This document shows positions 1 to 13,403 of a stretch of DNA of 64,000 bases, in pieces (the first letter of the stretch is position 1; each line of letters starts with the position of its first letter). The notes under the pieces were generated by a model. It made no database searches and had not been told where the DNA came from. It saw nothing but the letters and a program-made list of their open reading frames with translations. Location: contig NZ_SRMQ01000001.1 in NCBI RefSeq assembly GCF_004768785.1, forward strand, positions 186,001 through 250,000, written 5' to 3'. This DNA comes from Caproiciproducens galactitolivorans. GTDB taxonomy: Bacteria; Bacillota; Clostridia; Oscillospirales; Acutalibacteraceae. The position numbers were made by a program, and so were the translations under genes.

Positions 1-2
1 CA

Positions 3-389
3 GTTCAGGCTGGAATCATATCCGCTTTTATCGTGATTATTGTATCCATTACAGCCATCGCCAGTTTTGCTATCCCGAATTATGAATTGTCTAATGCGAT
101 CCGGTTAATCCGATTTGCTTTTATGATTTTGTCCGCTTGTTTTGGCTTGTTTGGCATTTTTATTTGTTTTGTTATATTAATCCTGCACTTAAGCAAGCTA
201 AAATCCTTTGGGGTTCCTTATTTGACTCCATTTGCGCCTGCAGAGGCAATTGGAAATAGAGATGCAGTAGTTCGTTTTCCAATGTGGAAAATGAAATACC
301 GGCCGCATGTCATGGTTGGCGCCGAGTCCGTCAGGGTGCAAATAGACCCGCCTTTAACAGATAAAAGAAAGGATCAGGAAATTTTTTGA
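3..389 (+). CDS. Spore germination protein GerA family, A subunit (C-terminal end, partial)
   Basis: The reading frame is open from the first bases of the window, so only the last ~128 residues of the protein are present. They show two hydrophobic membrane segments followed by a soluble basic/polar tail with a PYLTPFAP motif and a conserved-looking RFPMWKMKYRP stretch, which is typical of the end of GerAA/GerKA inner-membrane germinant receptor subunits. The next genes encode the C, a small D-like and the B subunits, which supports the assignment. The TGA stop lies 23 bases before the ATG of the gerC-like gene, so the genes are co-transcribed. Confidence 0.9.
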   Translation, partial: VQAGIISAFIVIIVSITAIASFAIPNYELSNAIRLIRFAFMILSACFGLFGIFICFVILILHLSKLKSFGVPYLTPFAPAEAIGNRDAVVRFPMWKMKYRPHVMVGAESVRVQIDPPLTDKRKDQEIF

Positions 390-412
390 ACCGGGTACCG
401 GGGGAGACATTT

Positions 413-1609
413 ATGAAATTAAAAAAAATATTTGCTATTCTTCTTTCGGTTGCATTGTGTTTGGGCTTGACCGGGTGTTGGAACAGCCGGGAATTGAATA
501 CGTTGGCTTTTGCCACCTCCTTGGGACTTGATAAAACCGATAAGGGTATTCTTATGACCGTACAGGTGTTTAATCCAAGGGCGATCGCTTCCCAAAAGAC
601 AGTAAATGAAACGTACGTTATCATTTATACGCAAGAGGGGAAAGATATTATGGAAATGGTGCGAAGAATGATTACCCAAAGTCCCAGAAAGATTAATGTT
701 ACCCATCTTCAGACCGTTATATTCGGGGAAGAGTTTGCCAAGGAGGGGATTGGTCCGGCTTTGGATTTTTTTTCACGCGAGCATCAGTTTCGAACGGATA
801 TTTATTTTACCGTTGCTTACGATTCCACAGCGAATCAAATCCTGAGAACTCAGTCCAAACTGGATGCAAACCCCTCGAACAACCTGTTTTCCTCCATAAA
901 GTCATCGGATCAAATCTGGGCGGGAAGTAAGTCCGTAAAAATAATTGAATTAATTAATTCCATTATATCGGATGGAAAGGAGGCGGTGGTTACAGGGGTG
1001 GAAATTACCTCCCGTCGTCCGGGTAGAGATACCCTAGGTGAATTGGAGAAAATGGAGGATGACCCGATTCGAGTAAGAAATCTGGCGTTTTTTAAAGGGG
1101 ATAAATTTGCGGGGTGGCTAGATGAGGATGAGTGCAAGGGATACAATTATTTGATGGGAAATGTTTGGGATACCGTAGGCTATGTTGAAGCCCCAGAAAT
1201 TGGAAAAATAACAACAGAGATAACCAATATGGAAGCGGATCGGAATGTGGAATTGGTAAATGGAAAGCCGGTCATCCATGTATCTTTAAAATTTCGAAGC
1301 AACATTGAAAATGTAACGGGAACATTAGATATTTCAAAGGTAGAAAATCTGCGAAAAATCGAAATGCTATGTGAGAAAAAATTAAAAAAGCAATGCCTGA
1401 AATCGCTTGCACACACAAAAGAGTACGGCAGCGACATTTTTGGCTTTGGGGAACTAATCCATCGGAAATACCCCAGCTACTGGAAAACTGTTAAAGAGAA
1501 TTGGAGCGAAGAGTATAAGCAAGTTCCGGTAGACTTGAAGATTGACTATGAAATCCAAAGAACAGGTACGTTAGGAAATACCTTTTTTAAAGGAGGAAGC
1601 AAAAAATGA
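413..1609 (+). CDS. Ger(x)C family germinant receptor lipoprotein (C subunit)
   Basis: Lipoprotein subunit of a nutrient germinant receptor in the spore inner membrane. The 398-residue product begins with a basic, hydrophobic signal ending in the lipobox LTGC, followed by WNSRELN, the usual start of mature GerC proteins; the length matches the family. I chose the ATG at 413 because GGGGGAG lies about 7 bases upstream; an in-frame TTG at 386 would overlap the previous stop and lacks a ribosome site. The 3' end overlaps the next start by 4 bases (ATGA), indicating translational coupling. Confidence 0.92.
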   Translation: MKLKKIFAILLSVALCLGLTGCWNSRELNTLAFATSLGLDKTDKGILMTVQVFNPRAIASQKTVNETYVIIYTQEGKDIMEMVRRMITQSPRKINVTHLQTVIFGEEFAKEGIGPALDFFSREHQFRTDIYFTVAYDSTANQILRTQSKLDANPSNNLFSSIKSSDQIWAGSKSVKIIELINSIISDGKEAVVTGVEITSRRPGRDTLGELEKMEDDPIRVRNLAFFKGDKFAGWLDEDECKGYNYLMGNVWDTVGYVEAPEIGKITTEITNMEADRNVELVNGKPVIHVSLKFRSNIENVTGTLDISKVENLRKIEMLCEKKLKKQCLKSLAHTKEYGSDIFGFGELIHRKYPSYWKTVKENWSEEYKQVPVDLKIDYEIQRTGTLGNTFFKGGSKK

Positions 1610-1845
1610 AAGTTGCCTGTATGGTATTTGTAATCCTTCTGGCGATTTTTCTATCGATTCGTGATATACCGGAGATGAAACGACAAAAATCATACAAGGA
1701 AATGGCTGTTTATGTAATTATACTATTCCTTGGTGTCATGCTTACGATCTTAAAAGCGAATGGGGCAGATCTTCCCAATCCTGCAGATGTTGTTGTTGCG
1801 GTTAATTCACCGTTTGTTGCCATGCTAAAAGGCGTTTTGGAGTGA
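1606..1845 (+). CDS. Small two-helix membrane protein of the germination operon (D-subunit-like)
   Basis: A 79-residue protein with two hydrophobic helices (about residues 3-17 and 34-50) joined by a short basic loop. It sits between the C and B subunit genes and overlaps gerC by 4 bases. Several Bacillus and Clostridium germinant receptor operons carry a short two-TM 'D' protein that modulates receptor function; size, topology and position fit that class. I see no sequence motif that proves it, so the role is inferred from context. Confidence 0.7.
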   Translation: MKVACMVFVILLAIFLSIRDIPEMKRQKSYKEMAVYVIILFLGVMLTILKANGADLPNPADVVVAVNSPFVAMLKGVLE

Positions 1846-1850
1846 TATAA

Positions 1851-3062
1851 TTGGACAAAGTAAAAATAAATAACCACCAGGTTTTTTCATTGGTTGCGGA
1901 TTATACCATTGGGACAACCATCCTTTCTATAATTTCGGGCGTCGCGGAGTATGCCGCTCAGGACGCCTGGATCGTTGCACTGATTACACCATTGATGGGC
2001 TTTCCTTTTCTGTTGATTTATTTTTATTTGGCAAAATTATTTCCCGGAAAAACGCTGGTGGGAATCTTACAGGATGTTTTCGGTAAATGGCTGGGAACGA
2101 TTCTGTCCGCATACATTGTTTTTGTATGTTTTTTAAGTGTATCTCAGGTTGTTTTTTATATAGGGAATTTTATGAAAACAGAATATATGACGGAAACGCC
2201 TTTATACGCCTTTAATACGTTTTTAATCATTGCCATGGCAATAGGATTAATGTATGGCCTGGAATGTATTGCCCGTACTTCTGAAATTTTTTTTTATATA
2301 ATTACTTTTCTTGTCCTTCTTGTTATTATACTGGATCTTCCCAATGTCAAAAAGGAAAACCTATTCCCTGTTGCTGAAAATGGGATAATTCCGATTCTTA
2401 AAGGCTGCCTGTATCTGAACAGTTATGTAGCATGGCCGCTTATTGTTTTTATGATGTTTTGTCCCATAAATGTTGAAGATATCCAGAAAACCCGGAAGTC
2501 GTTTTTTTACGGTTATTACTGGGCGTCGTTTCTGAACTTTTTATGCACGATTATGTCTATTTTGATTTTAGGTGCCACAATAACGGCGCAGACAAACTAC
2601 CCTACTTACCTGATTTCAAAAGAAATTGATGTTTCTGTCATTACCAGAGTGGAAGGGATTGTGACCTTTTCCTGGATGTGTTCCGAGTTTATAAAAGTTT
2701 CCGTCTATTTTTACGCAGGGCTGGTGGGATTTACACAAATATTAGAGCTGAAGGATTACAAAAAAATGATTATCCCCATCAGCATTGTACTCTTGGTCTT
2801 TTCGGGTGTAGTCTATCCGGATGCGCAATATCAAAATATGTGGGATTCTACAATGTGGGAGCTTCTAATCGGCTTCATCGCGGCTGTCCTTCCAATTACT
2901 ATAATTATCATGAAAAAAATAAAAGATGGGGTTAGACATATCCAGACGATGAAAATAAATGAAAAAGAACACTATGATAGCGTTCAAAGCTTATTCTATC
3001 TGGGGCTTGCAGCGTTTATTATCATTCTCTCCTTCTTTTTGATAAAATTTTTATTAATGTAG
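1851..3062 (+). CDS. GerB family spore germination permease (B subunit)
   Basis: Ten-helix membrane protein of the APC superfamily and the presumed ligand-binding subunit of the germinant receptor. The 403 residues begin with the characteristic N-terminal segment VKINNHQVFSLVADYTIGT and continue with alternating hydrophobic helices to the C-terminus. The TTG start at 1851 follows GGAGTGA with normal spacing and lies 5 bases after the small upstream gene. It is the last gene of the operon. Its ligand cannot be predicted. Confidence 0.92.
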   Translation: MDKVKINNHQVFSLVADYTIGTTILSIISGVAEYAAQDAWIVALITPLMGFPFLLIYFYLAKLFPGKTLVGILQDVFGKWLGTILSAYIVFVCFLSVSQVVFYIGNFMKTEYMTETPLYAFNTFLIIAMAIGLMYGLECIARTSEIFFYIITFLVLLVIILDLPNVKKENLFPVAENGIIPILKGCLYLNSYVAWPLIVFMMFCPINVEDIQKTRKSFFYGYYWASFLNFLCTIMSILILGATITAQTNYPTYLISKEIDVSVITRVEGIVTFSWMCSEFIKVSVYFYAGLVGFTQILELKDYKKMIIPISIVLLVFSGVVYPDAQYQNMWDSTMWELLIGFIAAVLPITIIIMKKIKDGVRHIQTMKINEKEHYDSVQSLFYLGLAAFIIILSFFLIKFLLM

Positions 3063-3223
3063 CTGAAGATGTATCAATTTGCGGAAATGGGGCGGGTTTT
3101 TTACTGCCCCATCTGTTTTTTGAGATTCGTCAACAATGAAGTTTTACAGCGGATTATACATATTTCTATATTGGTATTGCGGTCGGCTCCATTGGCTGCG
3201 AAAGACTTTGTAGTAAAATATAA

Positions 3224-3243
3224 GTAAAATAGTTTTATTTTAC
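3224..3243. promoter_or_regulatory. Inverted repeat with GTAAAATA arms (candidate operator 1)
   Basis: GTAAAATA (3224-3231) is repeated in inverted form as TATTTTAC (3236-3243) around a 4-base centre. It lies in the 343-base gap between the germination operon and the sugar ABC operon, about 130 bases upstream of the start site implied by the promoter at 3341-3369. A 15-base direct repeat (3215-3229 and 3302-3316) overlaps its left arm. It may be an operator for the LacI-type regulator encoded at the end of the operon; that link is inference. Confidence 0.5.
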
Positions 3244-3283
3244 AACTAAAAAAATCAGCGCAGAAAATGGGAAAATTCATTCT

Positions 3284-3297
3284 GTAAAAGATTTTAC
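3284..3297. promoter_or_regulatory. Inverted repeat GTAAAA-GA-TTTTAC (candidate operator 2)
   Basis: A perfect 6+6 base inverted repeat with a 2-base centre, using the same GTAAAA half site as the palindrome at 3224-3243. It lies about 44 bases upstream of the -35 element of the ABC operon promoter. Even-spaced, centre-symmetric sites of this size are typical of LacI-family operators. Confidence 0.5.
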
Positions 3298-3340
3298 CGT
3301 AAAAATATAAGTAAAAAACGCGTAAAAATTAAGAAAAATA

Positions 3341-3369
3341 TTGAAATTTTTATTAAACCATGATACAAT
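3341..3369 (+). promoter_or_regulatory. Sigma-A type promoter of the galactoside ABC operon
   Basis: TTGAAA (3341-3346) and TACAAT (3364-3369) are separated by 17 bases, about 36 bases before the start codon of the substrate-binding protein gene. The implied start site near 3376 leaves a short leader with an AGGAGG ribosome site. Confidence 0.65.
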
Positions 3370-3405
3370 TCAATCAATCAAAAATTACACGCAGGAGGTT
3401 GTATT

Positions 3406-4671
3406 ATGAAAAAGGTCGTTTCAATTATTCTGTCCCTCAGTATACTATTGACGCTCATGGCAGGGTGCGGCAGTTCACCCAATACCGAGAGCGGGGGCGC
3501 AAATACAAACGGTGGAAGCTCTTCGGGAAAGGTGACCATCCGTTTTTCATCTTGGGACTCTGCTGAGTCTTTTGAGCAGCAGCAAAAACTGGTCGATGAG
3601 TTCAATAAAACCCACCCGAACATTCAGGTGAATTTTGAAGGTTACGGCGATCAGTACGACACGAAGATTTCTGCAGCCATAGGCGCCGGAGATGCGCCCG
3701 ATGTTATGTACATGTGGAATTATCCGAAATACAAAGAGGCGCTGGAACCTTTGGACAGCTATATTCAGAAAGAAGGCGACAGCTACAAATCCAATTTTTA
3801 CGAAACTCTTTGGAACTACAACTCTATGGAAGGGCAAATTCTGGGCCTTCCGGTAGGATATACCTCGTTTGTCCTGTATTACAATAAAGATCTGTTCGAT
3901 AAAGCAAAGGTTGCGTATCCGACAGACAACTGGACATGGGATGATTTACATGCTGCGGCGAAAAAATTGACCGATCAAGGAAAGAAGGTCTATGGCTACG
4001 CCGTTCCTGCAAAACCGGATCCGTACGATTATGAAATGTTCCTGTGGTCAAACGGAACATCTTATACCGGTGTAAACGGTACCGTTCAGGGCTATCTCAA
4101 CAGCGATAAGGCGGCACAGGCGTTTACTGTTATGCAGGATATGCTGAAGGACGGTTCGGCTATTTCGGTTACTTCCAGTAACTATGGTGAAGCAGAATTT
4201 AAGTCCGGCAAAACAGCTATGTACATCACGGGTGCCTGGTCGGTTAATACCTTGAAAAATGCAAAAGTTAACTTCGGAGTAGCCCTTTTACCCCGCTATT
4301 CCTCAAATCAGAAATCCGTCAGTGCGGTTGGGTCGTCCGGTGTTGCAATTTCGAAGACTTGCAAGAACAAGGAAGCCGCTTGGGAATTTGCAAAATACTG
4401 GACGAGCGAGGAACTAAACAAGGCCCGCATCGGCTATGAGCTTCCTGTACTTAAATCCGTAGCAGAATCGCAGAATTTTTCCAGCGATCCGATTTATTCC
4501 AAATTCTATACCATGTTGGAGGAGAGCAAAAACTATACGCCGACTTTATTGAAGTATTCGAATTGGAGCGATCTTTCTGACAGCCTTACACAGGCATTTG
4601 AGCAGATGTTTAATCCAAGCGTCTATAAGAACCCGAAAGATGCATTAAACGATGTTGCAAATAATTTCTAA
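3406..4671 (+). CDS. Carbohydrate ABC transporter substrate-binding lipoprotein (CUT1)
   Basis: Extracellular solute-binding protein, family 1, that delivers a sugar to the two permeases encoded next. The 421-residue product has a signal peptide ending in the lipobox MAGC, a Gly/Ser/Asn-rich linker, and the two-lobe pattern with the GDAPDVMYMWN motif and a later FKSGKTAMYITGAWSV segment characteristic of the family. The AGGAGG ribosome site precedes the ATG. No ATPase gene is in the operon, which is usual for CUT1 importers that share one MsmX/MsiK-type ATPase. Context with LacZ suggests a galactoside ligand. Confidence 0.93.
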   Translation: MKKVVSIILSLSILLTLMAGCGSSPNTESGGANTNGGSSSGKVTIRFSSWDSAESFEQQQKLVDEFNKTHPNIQVNFEGYGDQYDTKISAAIGAGDAPDVMYMWNYPKYKEALEPLDSYIQKEGDSYKSNFYETLWNYNSMEGQILGLPVGYTSFVLYYNKDLFDKAKVAYPTDNWTWDDLHAAAKKLTDQGKKVYGYAVPAKPDPYDYEMFLWSNGTSYTGVNGTVQGYLNSDKAAQAFTVMQDMLKDGSAISVTSSNYGEAEFKSGKTAMYITGAWSVNTLKNAKVNFGVALLPRYSSNQKSVSAVGSSGVAISKTCKNKEAAWEFAKYWTSEELNKARIGYELPVLKSVAESQNFSSDPIYSKFYTMLEESKNYTPTLLKYSNWSDLSDSLTQAFEQMFNPSVYKNPKDALNDVANNF

Positions 4672-4707
4672 AACTCCCTTATTTTCCGGGTTCAAGGAAT
4701 CAATCGT

Positions 4708-4740
4708 CGGGCATGGAATCTTTGACAGGCGCCATGCCCG
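4708..4740 (+). promoter_or_regulatory. Intercistronic hairpin between binding protein and permease genes
   Basis: CGGGCATGG (4708-4716) pairs with CCATGCCCG (4732-4740), giving a 9-bp stem with a 15-base loop and no following T-run. Such structures after binding-protein genes commonly raise the level of the upstream message over the permease message by stabilising 3' ends or partly ending transcription. The second ABC operon here has a similar element at 24662-24693. Confidence 0.6.
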
Positions 4741-4777
4741 GCGGCAACTATTGAAAGCAGTTTAACGGGAGAAAAAG

Positions 4778-5691
4778 ATGAAAGAATTAACCAAAAAGAA
4801 AAAGATCAATTTTACCCCATGGATATTTATTTCGCCATGGATCATAGGGTTTCTGATTTTTACCGCGATGCCGCTTCTCTTTTCCCTGATCATGAGCTTC
4901 TTTAACTGGCCTGTGATTGGTCAAAAGGTTTTTGTGGGATTTCAGAACTATATAACAATGTTTACGAAAGACGCGCAGTTTTACAAATCACTATTTATTA
5001 CGCTGAAATTTGCCCTGATTTTTGTGCCGTTCAATTTGATTATAGCGCTGATTCTGGCGGTGATGATCTCCATACCGGTACGCGGGGTCTATGCGTACAG
5101 AGTTATTTTCTATCTGCCTACGGTTGTGTCAGGCGTTGCCGTGTCCATCATCTGGGGATGGATACTTAACGGACAATATGGTGTGTTTAACTATATTCTT
5201 TCTTTTATCGGAATCAGCGGGCCGGACTGGCTGAATAACCCTTCTTGGGCAATCGTTGCGATTGTTATTGCAGGTGCATGGGGTGTCGGTACCATGATGC
5301 TGATTTTCTACACGGCGATAAAAGCAATTTCAAAGGACCTTTATGAAGCGGCCTATATTGACGGCGCGTCCAATGTCCGCTCTTTCTTTTCCATTACGCT
5401 GCCCCTAATTACGCCGACTCTCCTATTCAACCTGGTTACGTCTATTATCACATCTTTGCAGGAAATTACGCTGGTGCTGTTGCTCACAAACGGAGGGCCG
5501 ATGAAATCCACCTATTTTTACGGGCTGTACGTCTTCAACAATGCGTTCGTTAAAAACAGGCTCGGCTACGCTTGCGCGAACGCGTGGTTTATGTTCCTGA
5601 TCATCCTTTTGCTGACAGCGCTTGTTTTCAAATCTTCGGATGTCTGGGTTTACAACGCGGCGGGGAAAAACAAGAAAAGGAGTAAAACATC

Positions 5692-5695
<4 letters not shown>
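4778..5695 (+). CDS. CUT1 ABC transporter permease, MalF/UgpA type
   Basis: First inner-membrane permease of the sugar importer. The 305-residue protein has six predicted helices and the BPD_transp_1 EAA loop (LYEAAYIDGASNVRSFFSITLP), which contacts the ATPase. It overlaps the next permease gene by 4 bases. The order binding protein, MalF-like, MalG-like is standard. Confidence 0.93.
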
Positions 5696-9613
<3,918 letters not shown>

Positions 9614-9633
9614 GAAGCAATAGGTGAGAAAGA

Positions 9634-11298
9634 ATGATTGATTTAACGAAAGTGCCAATGAGCCGGTTCGGTTCTTATTTTGCTATATCCCAGGATGCAG
9701 AGAGCGGGGAGGTTATCCTTCGCGATCTGCATGGCGGGGATGAATGCCCGGATAAGCTTTTTACGCTGGAAATCCCGGGAGAAAACGAAAAGGCAAAAAC
9801 AGCGGTGCGGGCGGAGCCAACCTTCCTCACGCTCAGCGCGGGAGAAGGAAAAGTCGAAGTCTGCTTCGGAACACCGGATACCGTGAACATCTACGGAACA
9901 AACACAGGCTTGCGCCTGCTTACGAAAGAGCCGACGCGCTACGACACCGTTCTTCCGCTTCCCGATGGAGGATGGGAGTTTATTTCTTATAAGAAGGATT
10001 ATAAATATCGGTTCGACTGTGTGGGCGGCACGATCCTTGTAAAGAAGCAGGAGGACGGCATATCGCCTGTTTTTGAAATCACCCCTTCGGGAAACTACTT
10101 TGAGCTTGCGATTACCGGATACAGGGTAGTGTGCGGACACAGTCCGCACACGGATTATCGGCAGGCCAGGCAGGAAACCGATCGGTCGTATGCCTGCTGG
10201 CTCAGCAGTATGAATGTACTGGGCGGTGGAGAAATGGCAGAGCTTGCAGCCTATATCGCATGGTCCTGTGTGGTGGGCGCGGAAAGCAATCTGACCCGCC
10301 CCGCCATGTATTCCTCCAAGAATGTTATGGCGAACGCGTGGAGCTGGGACAACTGCTTCTGCGCGTTGGCGGTGGCGGGCAGCTACCCTGAACTGGCGCT
10401 GGACCAGTTGCTGTTGTTTGCGGATCATCAGGATGCGTCCGGCGCTTACCCGGATTTCGTCAACGATCGGTTTTCCTCTTATAGCTGTGTGAAGCCGCCT
10501 GTTTTCGGTTGGACATGCGAAAAGCTGCAATCCATCCATCCTTTCTTTAAAAGAAGAGAGGTGGTCGAACAGCTCTATCGCACCGTTGAACGCAACACCC
10601 GGTTTTGGATGGATTATCGAAAGGTGGACGGCCTGTTCTTTTATACTCACGGCAATGATTCCGGATGGGATAATGCCTCGGTTTTTGGAAAGGGAGTTCC
10701 TTTGGAGGCGCCGGACCTTACCGCCCATTTAATCCGGCAGGCGGATTCGCTCGCTTCGATGGCGGAAAAGCTCGGGGACAGAAAAGCCGCCGGCGAGTGG
10801 CATGAACGGGCACAGCAGTGGACCGGAATGCTTTTGGAAAGGCTCAGCGACAGCGATGGCTTTTTTGCAAGAGTGCAGGGGGAACCTTTAGAGTGCCGAA
10901 GCAGTCTGCTTTTGTGTCTCCCCGTTATCCTCGGAAACAGGCTGCCCGGCGCAGCGATAGAGAAGCTGCTGGATTCGCTCGAAAATCGCTTCTTGACGCC
11001 ATACGGCCTTGCGACGGAGGAAGTATCCAGTCCCTATTACCGGCAGGACGGGTACTGGCTGGGACCGGTTTGGGCGCCGGTTATGTATCTTGTTACCGAT
11101 GCGCTTAAGCAGCTTGGAAGGCTTGATTTAGCGAAAACGTATGAGCAGCGATTTTTGTCGGCCATTGAAAAGAGTGGCATGTCTGAAAATTTTGATCCGC
11201 TTACAGGCTGCGGAAACTGCGATCCGGCCTTTGCTTGGACGGCGAGTGTCTGTCTGCTTTATTTAAGGGATATTTCGGATTGGAATGAATGGATTTGA
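9634..11298 (+). CDS. (Alpha/alpha)6-barrel glycoside hydrolase, GH63/trehalase-like
   Basis: A 554-residue cytoplasmic enzyme without signal peptide. An N-terminal beta-rich part (to ~residue 190) precedes an (alpha/alpha)6 barrel marked by WSWDNCF (from W236), DSGWD (D342-D346) and GYWLGPVW, the pattern shared by GH63, GH37 and related mannosylglycerate hydrolase-like enzymes. It probably removes an alpha-linked sugar from the imported oligosaccharide; the exact linkage cannot be told. It follows lacZ by 20 bases and overlaps the next gene by 10 bases, so it belongs to the operon. Confidence 0.75.
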   Translation: MIDLTKVPMSRFGSYFAISQDAESGEVILRDLHGGDECPDKLFTLEIPGENEKAKTAVRAEPTFLTLSAGEGKVEVCFGTPDTVNIYGTNTGLRLLTKEPTRYDTVLPLPDGGWEFISYKKDYKYRFDCVGGTILVKKQEDGISPVFEITPSGNYFELAITGYRVVCGHSPHTDYRQARQETDRSYACWLSSMNVLGGGEMAELAAYIAWSCVVGAESNLTRPAMYSSKNVMANAWSWDNCFCALAVAGSYPELALDQLLLFADHQDASGAYPDFVNDRFSSYSCVKPPVFGWTCEKLQSIHPFFKRREVVEQLYRTVERNTRFWMDYRKVDGLFFYTHGNDSGWDNASVFGKGVPLEAPDLTAHLIRQADSLASMAEKLGDRKAAGEWHERAQQWTGMLLERLSDSDGFFARVQGEPLECRSSLLLCLPVILGNRLPGAAIEKLLDSLENRFLTPYGLATEEVSSPYYRQDGYWLGPVWAPVMYLVTDALKQLGRLDLAKTYEQRFLSAIEKSGMSENFDPLTGCGNCDPAFAWTASVCLLYLRDISDWNEWI

Positions 11299-12203
11299 AG
11301 AAATATAAGGGAGAACTCGGTTTGCTTGTAACCGCGATGATTTGGGGCGGGGGATTTGCCGCCTCGAAAGCAGCCTTGGAAACGAACCTTACGCCTTACC
11401 AAATTACCGGAATTCGTTTTTTCATTGGCGCGCTTTTGCTTTCCGCAGTATACCACAAGCATTTCAAAAATTTGAATTCAAGGATTTTGCTCTCCGGTAT
11501 GCTGTTGGGATTCTTTCTTTGTGCAGCGTTTACTTTGCAAACCATGGGCTTGCAATACACTACTGCGTCAAAAAACGCTTTTTTAACAGCGATCAATGTC
11601 GTAATGGTGCCGTTTATCGGTTTGGCTTTTTTTCATGAAAAAATCGATGTCTATGGGATCGCCGGAGGATTCCTCGCCGCTGCAGGCGCGGGCGTACTGA
11701 TGCTCAACGGCGCGTTTACCGTTAACATAGGGGATGTGCTGACGCTGCTTTGCGCGCTTTGTTTTGCCTTCCATATTTATTGCGTTGGCATTTTTGTGAA
11801 AACATGTGATGCTGTTTTACTCACAATTATACAGTTTGCTTTTGCATGCGTTTTTTCGGTTCCGATGATACTTCTCTTCCCGGGTGGGCAGAGTTCCATT
11901 GGCGTCAACGGCGTGTTCGCCCTCCTTTATCTTGGGGTGCTCAGCACCGGCGTAGCGTTCCTGCTGCAGAACGTATCCCAGACATTGACAACCTCCACGA
12001 GGGCTGCGATAATATTATCTAGTGAGTCGGTTTTCGGGTCTCTGGCTTCCGTGCTGTTTTTAGGAGAAGCGCTGACCTTCCGGACGGTTCTCGGATGTCT
12101 CATGATTATTGCGGCAGTATTGATTGTGGAAACCAAGCTACCGTTTTTAAATAGAAGTAGGCCTAAAGAAAACGTATTGGGTCAAGATGGAGGCAGAGAG
12201 TAA
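11289..12203 (+). CDS. EamA/DMT family transporter
   Basis: A 304-residue, ten-helix membrane protein made of two EamA repeats, as in drug/metabolite transporter superfamily exporters (LVTAMIWGGGFAASKAAL at the first helix, VLSTGVAFLLQNVSQ in the second repeat). It overlaps the glycosidase gene by 10 bases and precedes the regulator by 3 bases. Its substrate is unknown; in this operon it might export an excess sugar or a metabolite. An exporter here, besides the ABC importer, is unusual. Confidence 0.88.
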   Translation: MDLKKYKGELGLLVTAMIWGGGFAASKAALETNLTPYQITGIRFFIGALLLSAVYHKHFKNLNSRILLSGMLLGFFLCAAFTLQTMGLQYTTASKNAFLTAINVVMVPFIGLAFFHEKIDVYGIAGGFLAAAGAGVLMLNGAFTVNIGDVLTLLCALCFAFHIYCVGIFVKTCDAVLLTIIQFAFACVFSVPMILLFPGGQSSIGVNGVFALLYLGVLSTGVAFLLQNVSQTLTTSTRAAIILSSESVFGSLASVLFLGEALTFRTVLGCLMIIAAVLIVETKLPFLNRSRPKENVLGQDGGRE

Positions 12204-13199
<996 letters not shown>

Positions 13200-13235
13200 T
13201 TATGCTGGAGAAGAACAGAAATAATTTGAATGAAG

Positions 13236-13280
13236 AAAAAGCCTGCATGGCGCGAAGCAAATCCGCTATGCAGGCTTTTT
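13236..13280 (+). terminator. Rho-independent terminator of the galactoside operon
   Basis: AAAAAGCCTGCAT (13236-13248) and ATGCAGGCTTTTT (13268-13280) form a 13-bp stem with a 19-base loop and a T-run, 36 bases after the lacI-family stop codon. Confidence 0.9.
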
Positions 13281-13318
13281 GATGTCTCATGATAATATTT
13301 AAATTTTTTTAAATTTTC

Positions 13319-13350
13319 GAAAACTTTTTACCAATCAGCAGCGTCTAATA
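13319..13350 (+). promoter_or_regulatory. ECF-type promoter upstream of the sigV-like gene
   Basis: GAAAACTTTTT (13319-13329) and CGTCTAATA (13342-13350) separated by 12 bases resemble the AAC-containing -35 and CGTC -10 of ECF promoters, close to SigV/ECF30 type. It lies 54 bases before the sigma gene, so the sigma factor probably drives its own operon. Confidence 0.7.
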
Positions 13351-13362
13351 GAAGTAAACAAG

Positions 13363-13376
13363 TTGATACGTATCAA
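13363..13376. promoter_or_regulatory. Perfect 14-base palindrome in the sigV leader
   Basis: TTGATACGTATCAA is fully self-complementary, has no loop, and lies between the ECF promoter and the AGGAGGG ribosome site. It could be an operator for a dimeric regulator adding control to the sigma operon. No regulator can be named. Confidence 0.45.
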
Positions 13377-13403
13377 AACAACAGGAGGGAGCGGTTCGCA
13401 CGA

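Noticed and set aside
9643-10728. Long open frame on the minus strand opposite the GH63-like gene
   Set aside because: It has no ribosome site, no family motif and an unnatural composition; it mirrors the codon bias of the real gene on the plus strand.
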